Shown in pieces: positions 28,564-36,202 of a DNA stretch of 64,000 bases (positions are counted from its first letter, which is position 1; each line of letters begins with the position of its first letter). The notes under the pieces were generated by a model. That model made no database searches. It saw nothing but the letters and a program-made list of their open reading frames with translations, and was not told where the DNA came from. Made by a program: the position numbers and the translations under genes. Origin of the DNA: Deltaproteobacteria bacterium (GTDB lineage: Bacteria > Myxococcota_A > UBA9160 > UBA4427); assembly GCA_002719955.1 (NCBI GenBank), contig PBFW01000040.1, positions 25,367-89,366 of the forward strand. Reading direction: 5' to 3'.

Positions 28564-28822
28564 TCTCAGTCTCTTCAGAGCCATCAGTGCTCAATATGAG
28601 CAAGCGGGGAGGGGAGGCTGGGACGACCTCGTTCTCGACGAAGGTTGCGGCGGGGGATTTGTAGTTTTGCGCTCCCTCGTACTGAGCGTTCGATTTGAAA
28701 ATTGAGCCCGCCTGGGCCGGACAACCTTCCACTCGGAAATACGTCTCACCGTGCAGCCTTCCCTGAAACGCCAGGGTTCATTTCGATGTGAGGCCACGTG
28801 GCCAAGCTGGTGAAGGACTCCT

Positions 28823-28921
28823 TCAGCTTCGGGTCTTCTCTCCGGGAGCAAACCTACGACGCGTCTTCCGTCGGATCTCCCGCACTGCCACTTCGCTCGT
28901 TTGCTTCTTTCTGCTCGCCAT
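28823..28921 (-). pseudogene. IS3-family transposase OrfA stub (32 codons)
   Basis: The start MASRKKQTSEVAVREIRR followed by KTRRRFAPGEKTR matches the N-terminus of a common IS3-family OrfA, whose usual text continues EEKIRIVLEGLRG. Here TGA follows at once and the remaining ORF is missing. A good AGGAG lies upstream of the ATG, and GGGGATTTTGTCCCC, a small palindrome, stands just in front. It marks a deleted insertion sequence. Confidence 0.65.
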
Positions 28922-29424
28922 AAAGACACTCTCCTCGGGGACAAAATCCCCGCGATGTGTCTCTTAGATTAGATCACCCATTTGTCCGAATCGTTAAGAC
29001 GGGAAACACATCGAAATTTTCTACAATCGCATCCGAAGGCATTCGACGATTGGGAACGTCAGTCCAGTGACGTTCGAGGACATGGATCAGGCCACAAGGG
29101 CCCGCGCCGCGTAACTAAGAGGGTGTCCATTCTTCCGGAACAAGGTCACCACTTTTCCGGGGAGGGTCAATTCCTATCCGCTACGGCGCGGCCAAACCAA
29201 GGGTAGGTTCGACTTTGGATTCCGTAGGCCGTGTACGTAGCGGTGCATAGTGGGCGAGTGGTAGGGGGCACGACCTCAGCCTTCTCCCCGCCCCCCGAAG
29301 GGCAAGAAGACCACTCGGAGCTGTGGCCTTCTTGCCGGTGGTCTGCCGCGCAGCGACGAAATGACTCGAGAATCGAAGGGGTCGGTGATCTGGGGTACTT
29401 CAGTTTCGTACGAGAACGGTCGAT

Positions 29425-29964
29425 ATGGCTCATAAGATGCCTATCAGGAACCGCCCCAAGTCGCGCAGTGCATTCACATTGATCGAGTTGATGATCGTCG
29501 TTGCGATCATCGGAATCCTGAGCGCCATCGCGATTCCGATGTTCATCAGCCACCAACTCCGCGCGAAGAGCACGGAGGCCAAGACGAACCTCTCTGCGAT
29601 CCGCGTCGTGGAAGAGGCAAACTTCTCCGAGACCGGCCTCTATGTCGCCGCGGTCGCGGAACCGAGCCTGATACCGGGGTCGACTCCCGTCTCGTTCGAC
29701 GCAGCCGGAAGTGACTACGCCTCCCTGGGCTGGGCACCCGAAGGGCGGGTGTATTTCTCCTATGCTGTCGCAGTCTCGGTTGATCAAAGTGGCTACACGG
29801 CAGATGCTGCAGCGGATATCGATGCGAACGGCCTGATCCAGCTCTGGGGCTACGCCAAGCCAAGCGGATTGGGCAACCTCGTAACCGGCGGGCTCGGATG
29901 TGATCCGACACGCCTGCCCCCGGAAGTGATCGGTTCCTGCAACCTCAGCGGCTCGGTCTACTAG
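29425..29964 (+). CDS. Type IV pilin-like protein
   Basis: A 179-residue prepilin with a short basic leader (about 16 residues), cleavage before F17 in SAFTLIELMIVVAIIGILSA, and Glu at +5. Position -1 is Ala rather than the usual Gly, which prepilin peptidases can accept. The hydrophobic N-terminal helix is followed by a globular domain with two Cys near the end (GLGCDPTR, GSCNLSG), suggesting a disulfide-bonded D-region. It resembles major type IVa pilins more than the pseudopilins at 53-56 kb. No pilus assembly gene is adjacent. The next gene, of unknown function, follows closely. Confidence 0.85.
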   Translation: MAHKMPIRNRPKSRSAFTLIELMIVVAIIGILSAIAIPMFISHQLRAKSTEAKTNLSAIRVVEEANFSETGLYVAAVAEPSLIPGSTPVSFDAAGSDYASLGWAPEGRVYFSYAVAVSVDQSGYTADAAADIDANGLIQLWGYAKPSGLGNLVTGGLGCDPTRLPPEVIGSCNLSGSVY

Positions 29965-30021
29965 CCCGGCTTGCCGGATTTCCGTGTGCCGCTCGAACGC
30001 CTACCTGCCAAGCCCAAGGAG

Positions 30022-31740
30022 ATGACCTCGAGCCGAGAAGAAATCGAGCTTCTCCTTGAGAACCTTCGCTCATTGCGGTCCGCGTGGCAGGTCCTCGAAC
30101 CCTCGCGAGACGAATCCGAGACTGACGAAATCGGCGCAACCGGACGCGCCCTCTTCGACCATCTCTCTGGAATCATCCGATCCAACAGTGACGTCTCCAC
30201 CGACGGACTCCAGAGCATCGACACGCTCCTCCAGGAGTTCGAGCAGTCGATTCGGCACCGCGCGACGGAGATTCCCCTCTCCGAGCTGCGATCGTCGATA
30301 CCCTCTTTTCAAGAGTGCGACCGAAAAAGCCTGCTCGACCTCCTAGACGTCCTGATCGGCGAGGACTCCCCCGTCTCTCGGCGCTTCGCGGAGCGGATCG
30401 GAGCGATCGACTATCTCATCACGCTTCTCTGCACCCACGGCGGGTCGCATCCCGGAGCGATCGACTTCGACCCGCCCACACTCACTCCGAGACTCCAACG
30501 ACTCTGCGAATCCGCCGCAGCGAATAGCAACGACGGATTGACCGAGATCGAAGCGGAGTTCTTCATCGCAGCCAACCTCGAATCCGAATTGCTGGGCGGT
30601 GAGAGCCACCAAGCTTCCATGCGGAAGCGAAAGGCTGAGCTGAACCTGAACTTTTTTGCACCGCGGATCCTCCGAGCAATCGTGACCTACAACACGGCGC
30701 TGCTGACTCGCGGCTCGAGCGAAATCGCCGGCGACGAGTCGTGGGCGAGCTTGGCAGAGAACACCCCAGAGCCACAGGAACCCTGCCCTTCCGTCTTCTC
30801 GAGCGAATCCCTGCAGCGGCTCGGCCATGCGGTTCGCCGGCGTGCCGACGGAAACTCTCCCGGCACGACCCCAGAGGATCGCATCGCAGCGGCCCTCGAT
30901 TTCGACTGTCTCAACGACAACGAGCGCAACGCGCTTTGCAGCCCGACGATCTCCACGCGCGACGATCCGCTCGGGACCGCGATCCTGGTGGGGCTGCTGA
31001 GCCGGTCCAGCGCGGTCCTATCCATCGAGTTGCAGGAGGTAGGGATCCCACCGGACAACATTTCAGATGTCTGGATCGAGGAACTCTGTGAAATCTTTCA
31101 GGACGAGATCAACTCCAATCTCTCCGAGGACGCCTATCAGGTCGCCTGTGCCCTGTCCGATCTGAAGGAAAAATTCCTGCCCAGGGCTTCACGAGAAAGC
31201 CGCTCGACCCCATCGCGATGCGGCGAGGCCTTGCGGCTCGACCCCGCATCGGTACCAGTCCCGGGAGCAGAGACTCAAGCTGAATCTTCCGCTCATCGGG
31301 CCGAGCAACTCATGCAGGATGCGCTGGACTACGATCGCGACGACGCCGGAGGGCGGAGTCATTGGGATCGCATCGTGTTCGCGGACTTCCCCTGGCCCCG
31401 GCTGATACAGCGCCTCTTCGTCGCCGCTGCTCTCCTTGCGCTCATCACGATGTTCGTGATCCGAGCCGGCGGCCCTCTCGACGGCCTAGACGACGAGCAA
31501 CTCGTCACCTTCTCCCCGTATCTCGTCGACGGCAAACGCGATGGAGCGGGGACCGGCGCCTCCTTCGTCGGGACGATCGACGATCGTTGGACCGCGCTGC
31601 CACGACGTGAGCGCGGCGAAGTCGCTCGCGAAATCGTCCGGCGCCTCCGAGAACAGGGCATGAACCAAGTCATGATCTACGACAAAGAGAACCGCGTCCG
31701 AGTCCAGGCGATCGGCGAGCAGCCGACACAGGTCATCTGA
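30022..31740 (+). CDS. Protein of unknown function with C-terminal membrane anchor
   Basis: I do not recognise this family. About 572 residues from ATG 30022; TTG 29971 and GTG 29986 are alternative starts in frame. The first 480 residues are acidic, helical and serine-rich without obvious motifs. One membrane segment (RLFVAAALLALITMFVIRAG) near residue 490 is followed by a small C-terminal domain of about 70 residues ending VMIYDKENRVRVQAIG. So most of the protein is probably cytoplasmic with a small outside domain, or the reverse. It follows the pilin gene by 57 bases on the same strand, so a pilus- or surface-related role is possible but only by position. Confidence 0.7.
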   Translation: MTSSREEIELLLENLRSLRSAWQVLEPSRDESETDEIGATGRALFDHLSGIIRSNSDVSTDGLQSIDTLLQEFEQSIRHRATEIPLSELRSSIPSFQECDRKSLLDLLDVLIGEDSPVSRRFAERIGAIDYLITLLCTHGGSHPGAIDFDPPTLTPRLQRLCESAAANSNDGLTEIEAEFFIAANLESELLGGESHQASMRKRKAELNLNFFAPRILRAIVTYNTALLTRGSSEIAGDESWASLAENTPEPQEPCPSVFSSESLQRLGHAVRRRADGNSPGTTPEDRIAAALDFDCLNDNERNALCSPTISTRDDPLGTAILVGLLSRSSAVLSIELQEVGIPPDNISDVWIEELCEIFQDEINSNLSEDAYQVACALSDLKEKFLPRASRESRSTPSRCGEALRLDPASVPVPGAETQAESSAHRAEQLMQDALDYDRDDAGGRSHWDRIVFADFPWPRLIQRLFVAAALLALITMFVIRAGGPLDGLDDEQLVTFSPYLVDGKRDGAGTGASFVGTIDDRWTALPRRERGEVAREIVRRLREQGMNQVMIYDKENRVRVQAIGEQPTQVI

Positions 31741-32389
31741 TTCCGATCTCTCCCCGCCGAGAGGCATGCACTCGGCCGCCGAATTCTCGTACCTCCCCCG
31801 CCAAGGCTTCGAAAAAATTGTCGAGCAGGGTGGAGCGCCCAACTCCGGCAGCGCGCACGGGCCACTCGGACCCGATGATGCGGCACGAAGCTTAGGGTCG
31901 AGATCTCGAACGACGGTCGCATCGATGCGACCTGGTCCCGGAAGCTGCGCAAGGCGACCGTCTCGAACCACGACGCGAGCGGAGGACGATCCGCGACGTC
32001 GAAGAAACCCCGACTCTCGATCTCCGCTTCCCCGGTCCCGAGAGAGCGACCCGGGCGATAGACGAGCCAAAGACCCTCCCATTCCGAAGGCGCAAAGGCA
32101 CTCCGAGGAGCAGGTCTCGTCTCCAGGCGTTTTTCTCTGAGACGATCAGCTCAGCCGCAGCGAGGGAAGGAGCGACGTCCAGTTCCTCGACATCGAGCGC
32201 CCCGCCGGCGGGGGCGCTGAGAACAGAACGTCTCATCCCACCCGCTCCAATCCGACGACGACGCTCGCACGATCCAAGAAACGCGAACACCGCCGATCAT
32301 CGAAACCACGCGAAGGCTCGACGCCCGCGCCACGAGACATTTGCGCTGATGCCCAGCTCCATCGAGATGTCCACCGTCGAACGATCGCT
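31741..32389. other. Stretch without intact gene, possibly a decayed reverse-strand gene
   Basis: On the reverse strand, about 31870-32090 reads as a protein-like segment (for example GLWLVYRPGRSLGTGEAEIE and RGFFDVADRPPLASWFETV), and a neighbouring frame from about 32110-32200 is also protein-like (ELDVAPSLAAAELIV). They are in different frames without a start or stop in common. This may be the wreck of one gene next to the IS3 stub. No family is recognised. Confidence 0.35.
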
Positions 32390-32464
32390 CTACTTCACCA
32401 GCTTCACGGTCTCGGATTTGAACTCATCCGTGAATCTTCTTCGTATCCGCTTCTCCTTGGCCAT
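32390..32464 (-). pseudogene. IS3-family transposase OrfA stub with premature stop
   Basis: MAKEKRIRRRFTDEFKSETV, then KLVK and a TAG stop. The reading continues in frame after the stop as SDRSTVDISMELGISANVSW (to about 32330), the normal continuation of IS3-type OrfA helix-turn-helix proteins. So the gene was interrupted by a nonsense mutation and then lost its remainder. It is a different lineage from the stub at 28.8 kb. Confidence 0.7.
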
Positions 32465-32534
32465 CGTGAACTCCCTGAGAAAGCCTAGCTTCCTGGATTG
32501 AGTCCACCTTTCCGGGTAGGATCGAGGCTGCCGA

Positions 32535-33959
32535 CTAAGGGTCGCTTCCACCGACCGCCCGCAGCGCGGGACCGCGCTCGCTCGAGACTCCCAGGAGCTC
32601 CGCCACCTCGCTATCCACCGCATCGCGCAGACGCCGCACGTCGTGCACGATATCGGGATCGCAGTTGAACGCGAAGAAGATCGAGCCAGTATAGCTCATG
32701 GCTGTGATCCCGAGTCCCGAGGAGTCCCTGAGCGGAAGGATCCCATAGCATTCCTCGAGACGCGCTCCGTCCAGATAAAGCGGATTCTGCGGCCCCGGGC
32801 ATTGCAGGATCGCGAGCTGCCCGGCCTCGATCTCCTTGAGCGCTCGCGCTCCGATGGCGAAGAGATGAGCCGCATTCCACTCGTCCCCCGCCGCCAGCAT
32901 CTCACCCGAGGCCGCGTCGGCTTCTGCCCGAATCCGTCGCGTCTGCTCACAAAGGAGGTCGTGGCGGCCCGGACCGGATTCCTCCCAGATGGGCAATTCG
33001 ACGAACCACGGGTGGGCCTCCTCCCCGAGCGAATCCAGAATCGGCGTCACCCCTCGGAGATCGACCGTCACGGGGCTCACGTGCAACTCCCCGAGAAAGC
33101 GCCGCAACGCGCCGGAAAGGATCGTCAGTACGACGTCGTGCACCGTCCCGCCCAGCGCTCGACGAATCGCTTGCACGCTCTCGAGATCGACCTCCTGAAA
33201 CGAAAAGGAGCGATGGGGACCCAGGTTGCCGTCGAAAGGCGATTCGCCGGCCGGCCGCAGCCTGTAGCCCATGACCCGAAGCATGCCCTCGGCCTGCTCC
33301 TTCAGTTCACGGCCGGCTCGACTCGGCTTTCGGAGAAAATTGAACACCCCTCCCATCGTCCGCCTGGATGGACTCCAGCGACGAAGCACCTCCTGGCTGA
33401 AGAGCTCCACCGGCGAGGGGGCGGGCCGCGGGCTGTAACGCCCCATGCCGCACCGGGTCGGCCCTTCCGTCGTGGACAGGATCGCGCGCAGGAGATCTGC
33501 GCCTTCGAAAAGAGCGAGGGCCTTGTGCATTTTCAGCACGAGCGCGAAGCGTCCCTCGGCGAGTCCTTCGATGACCCAACAGTCCCACAGGGGGCGTGAT
33601 CGATCGAGGCGCGTTGCGGCGATGCGTGCCGCGGTTCGACAGAGCTGGTCCTGGTTTCCCGGGCGCGGCAGGCTCGACTGCTGCAAGTGATAGTCGAGAT
33701 TGAATTCCGGATCATCGACCCAGACGGGGTGCCCGTCAAGCGGGATTCTTCGCAGCTTTGTCCGCAGCCTCGGCAGCTCACGCAGCCGAGACGAAACGAT
33801 CTCCCGGACCCGCTCGAAGTCGATGCCCCCGCCCTCTGTCGCGAGGCGACCCGCCTCGAACACGAGGACCATCGCGATATGCGCGCGACGACGCGAATTC
33901 TCATATTCCAGAAATCCGGCGCTCTCGTCAGAAAGTCGCTCGTAGTAGACTCTTGCCAA
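32535..33959 (-). CDS. WS/DGAT-family acyltransferase with degenerate active site
   Basis: A 474-residue wax ester synthase/diacylglycerol acyltransferase homologue. The family frame is clear: RPLWDCWVIEGLAEGRFALVLKMH, then the middle NDV-like TVHDVVLTILSGALR and the end block GLGITAMSYTGSIFFAFNCDPD. The catalytic HHxxxDG is changed to HKALALFEG (145-153): the second His is Lys, Asp is Glu, and two residues are inserted. It is therefore probably not a normal acyltransferase; a regulatory or partner role with the canonical copy at 36.2 kb is possible. The start is TTG 33959. It follows the hydrolase gene by 69 bases in the TetR operon. Confidence 0.82.
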   Translation of the reverse strand: MARVYYERLSDESAGFLEYENSRRRAHIAMVLVFEAGRLATEGGGIDFERVREIVSSRLRELPRLRTKLRRIPLDGHPVWVDDPEFNLDYHLQQSSLPRPGNQDQLCRTAARIAATRLDRSRPLWDCWVIEGLAEGRFALVLKMHKALALFEGADLLRAILSTTEGPTRCGMGRYSPRPAPSPVELFSQEVLRRWSPSRRTMGGVFNFLRKPSRAGRELKEQAEGMLRVMGYRLRPAGESPFDGNLGPHRSFSFQEVDLESVQAIRRALGGTVHDVVLTILSGALRRFLGELHVSPVTVDLRGVTPILDSLGEEAHPWFVELPIWEESGPGRHDLLCEQTRRIRAEADAASGEMLAAGDEWNAAHLFAIGARALKEIEAGQLAILQCPGPQNPLYLDGARLEECYGILPLRDSSGLGITAMSYTGSIFFAFNCDPDIVHDVRRLRDAVDSEVAELLGVSSERGPALRAVGGSDP

Positions 33960-34028
33960 CGGTCCTCTCCTCTGCGGCCTCGTCCTGCAATGGGGTCGAC
34001 GACGCTTCCCACCGCCTTCTATCGCGAA

Positions 34029-35279
34029 CTAGACGCTGACCCGCAATCCGTCTTCTTCGTCCCCTGGCTCACTCGACTCATTCAAGAAGGGCGCTTCTCC
34101 GGGTTCGAAGAGATGCCGACCGACCACCTTCCGAACGAAGGGCTTGAGGTCCGATTTCATCGACGCGAGAACATGGCCCGAAGCCATCCATTCGATCTCG
34201 GGTTTGCCCCAATGGCGCCAGAGCGCGCGTGCCTGGTCGGGACGGGCGACCCGATCGGCGACACCGGCGTAGATATATCGCTGACCCACGGCCATTCGGG
34301 GCTCGAAGGTCAGCGGCGAGACCGGCTGCATGACGTCTCGAACGAGCCCCCAGTCATTTTGGAGCCCTCCGCCATAAGCATGATAGGCCCAGGGCTCGTT
34401 GTCCCGGGCGAGTGAGGTGAAATCGACTGCCGGGATGCCTGCGATCACACAGGAGAGGTCGTCGATGAAGCCCGAGACGAGCGAAACCGCATAGCCACCG
34501 AGCGAGATCCCGTAGAGTCCGATCGGCGCGTCGCTCCGCGCTCGAATCCAACCGACCTGCCGCCGGATATCCCAGGTGGCCTGGGCGAACATGTGCAGCA
34601 CGTTTGAGAATTCGGGCTGCAGGAGTCCGCCCCCGCTGAAGCGGGTGCTCGAGCGTGGGCCATGGAGCGGAAGTACCGGCATCAACACATTCAGCCCGAG
34701 CTCCTCGTGGATCCAATCCGCGGAAAGCCCCTGGATATTCGAGACCGCCTGCCCCATCAAGAAGCCGTGCGTGCACACGAGCCAGGGGCAATCCTCCCCC
34801 TTGTGTTCCATCACGTAGGCGACCGCCGTCCCGTTGTCCTCATGCGCCAGCCAACGTTCGCGGCCAGGCTCACCCGAATGCGGCTCGTATTCGCTCTCGA
34901 AGGTCATCTCGAGATAATCCGAGCGACCACGCAATCCTCGCGCCGACTTCCGAGACAGCTGTGGCGCACACACTTCGGGCGGCGTCTGGTGATACCCGGT
35001 CGGATCTCCATACCAGCCATTGCTCTCGATGAACTCCCGCATCGCCAGGAGTTCTTGGTGGCCGTGCCGAACTATCTGGGACTCCGGTACGCCGACGAGC
35101 AGGCTGACGAGCAGCGAGAAACTCCCATCGACCAGCGCTTCCGCCACCAGACCCGCAGTCGGTTCCACTGCGGGCACATCGCGATAGCGCTGTTCGCCGC
35201 GCAACACGGCCGCCGTATCGTTCACCATCGATGCGATTTCGATCACCGGTGCCGTCAACCATCGAATCAGGCTGCTCAT
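34029..35279 (-). CDS. Alpha/beta hydrolase
   Basis: A 416-residue alpha/beta hydrolase fold protein, longer than average because of an N-terminal extension of about 160 residues. The nucleophile elbow is GISLGG with Ser259, the oxyanion region CTHGFLMG (169-176), and a late His in ASGHVLASM may complete the triad with Asp in GVADRVARPDQ. The context (TetR regulator, two WS/DGAT homologues) suggests a lipase or esterase acting on storage lipids or acyl esters. No signal peptide is evident. Its start overlaps the TetR stop by 4 bases. Confidence 0.82.
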   Translation of the reverse strand: MSSLIRWLTAPVIEIASMVNDTAAVLRGEQRYRDVPAVEPTAGLVAEALVDGSFSLLVSLLVGVPESQIVRHGHQELLAMREFIESNGWYGDPTGYHQTPPEVCAPQLSRKSARGLRGRSDYLEMTFESEYEPHSGEPGRERWLAHEDNGTAVAYVMEHKGEDCPWLVCTHGFLMGQAVSNIQGLSADWIHEELGLNVLMPVLPLHGPRSSTRFSGGGLLQPEFSNVLHMFAQATWDIRRQVGWIRARSDAPIGLYGISLGGYAVSLVSGFIDDLSCVIAGIPAVDFTSLARDNEPWAYHAYGGGLQNDWGLVRDVMQPVSPLTFEPRMAVGQRYIYAGVADRVARPDQARALWRHWGKPEIEWMASGHVLASMKSDLKPFVRKVVGRHLFEPGEAPFLNESSEPGDEEDGLRVSV

Positions 35280-35977
35280 CCGACCTCCCGGAGTTTGACG
35301 CTGTCTCGACAGACCATCCGCAGCAGGCGCGCGATCAAGCGATTGGCCACCGTCTTCGCGTCGGTCTCGTCGCGCGAGAGGGCGTGGGCCACGTGCACGC
35401 GAATCAGCCCATGGATCATCACCGCGGTCTCGTCGGGATCGTCCTCCCAGAAGACCCCCGACTTGATCCCCGCCCGAAGCAATTCGGAATGGCTCTTGTG
35501 GCCCTCGTCCCAGAGCTGACCCGCCTCTTCGTCTTCGGGACGGACGGCCCAGGAGTGGCGGCTGCGAGCGTGAAGCCGCATCCAGTCACGATTGTCGAAG
35601 AGGAACTGGACGAAGGCGCGGGTCCCCGCGACGAGTTTTTCGATCGGGTCGCTCAACGGAAGACGCGCCGCGTCGACCGCTTCGAGCATCGCCCGCCCAC
35701 GCGCATGCATGATCGCGCCGTAGAGTTCCTGTTTCCCGGCAAAGGCCGCGTAGACCGTCTTGAGTGAGACGCCCGCTTCGGAAGCGATGTCTTGCATCGT
35801 CGCCCCCTCGAATCCCTTCTCGCCAAACACGCATTCTGCCGATTCGAAGATCAGCTCTTGGTACATGCGCGCACGCGCATCGTCCAGGCGGGAGGCGGCC
35901 GCCCTCTTCCTCGGCTTGGGCCCGTTCGATTCTGCTGCTCCGCTCCTCGCCACTGTCTTCGACCCCCAATCTTTCAT
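35276..35977 (-). CDS. TetR-family transcriptional regulator
   Basis: A 233-residue TetR protein. The N-terminal helix-turn-helix (about residues 30-75) reads IFESAECVFGEKGFEGATMQ then DIASEAGVSLKTVYAAFAGK, the TetR pattern. The C-terminal domain is a helical ligand/dimer region. It starts the operon TetR-hydrolase-WS/DGAT and is divergent from the second WS/DGAT, so I infer it represses both sides through palindromes at 36089-36145 in response to an acyl compound. The ATG at 35977 is preferred over one at 36046 because the extra residues are not family-like. Confidence 0.88.
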   Translation of the reverse strand: MKDWGSKTVARSGAAESNGPKPRKRAAASRLDDARARMYQELIFESAECVFGEKGFEGATMQDIASEAGVSLKTVYAAFAGKQELYGAIMHARGRAMLEAVDAARLPLSDPIEKLVAGTRAFVQFLFDNRDWMRLHARSRHSWAVRPEDEEAGQLWDEGHKSHSELLRAGIKSGVFWEDDPDETAVMIHGLIRVHVAHALSRDETDAKTVANRLIARLLRMVCRDSVKLREVG

Positions 35978-36088
35978 CGCCCGCCGCCCAGAGACCTCGC
36001 TCGCCCCTACCCGACGGTCCCAACCCAGTCGTAGCTTCCAGGCCACGATTCTGGCCCCCCCTCACTCGCAACTTAGAAATTGTGACTG

Positions 36089-36112
36089 ACAGATAGAAAA
36101 TCCGCCATCTGT
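36089..36112. promoter_or_regulatory. Candidate TetR operator (ACAGAT-N12-ATCTGT)
   Basis: A perfect 6-bp inverted repeat with a 12-base spacer in the AT-rich divergent region between the TetR gene and the canonical WS/DGAT gene. Its position suits control of both promoters. Confidence 0.4.
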
Positions 36113-36129
36113 TGCTAGAAAACCTTTGA

Positions 36130-36145
36130 TATTATTTAGATAATA
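36130..36145. promoter_or_regulatory. Second palindrome TATTAT-TTAG-ATAATA in the divergent region
   Basis: A perfect 6-bp inverted repeat with 4-base centre, AT-only apart from one G, about 58 bases before the WS/DGAT start. It could be an operator or overlap a -10 element. Confidence 0.4.
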
Positions 36146-36202
36146 AGTATTTTCCTATTTGCGCAATACAATTTCCCATGGCTTCATGCCAGGAGACACG
36201 AG

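Larger units (their letters stand above)
28244..29424. other. Gene-poor accessory stretch with IS remnant and small ORF
   Basis: About 1.2 kb, AT-richer in its first half. It contains a CCCCT/AGGGG hairpin near 28371-28384, a 23-codon frame with strong ribosome-binding site, and an IS3-type orfA stub on the reverse strand. Other open frames here lack family resemblance and normal codon use. I see no intact gene. Confidence 0.6.

Noticed and set aside
28591..28944. 117-codon reverse frame
   Set aside because: Wrong frame; the real signal here is the OrfA stub in another frame.
26704..32534. Duplicate of the tRNA-Leu 3' end as attachment site
   Set aside because: No second copy of the tRNA end was seen by eye; a computed search is needed.
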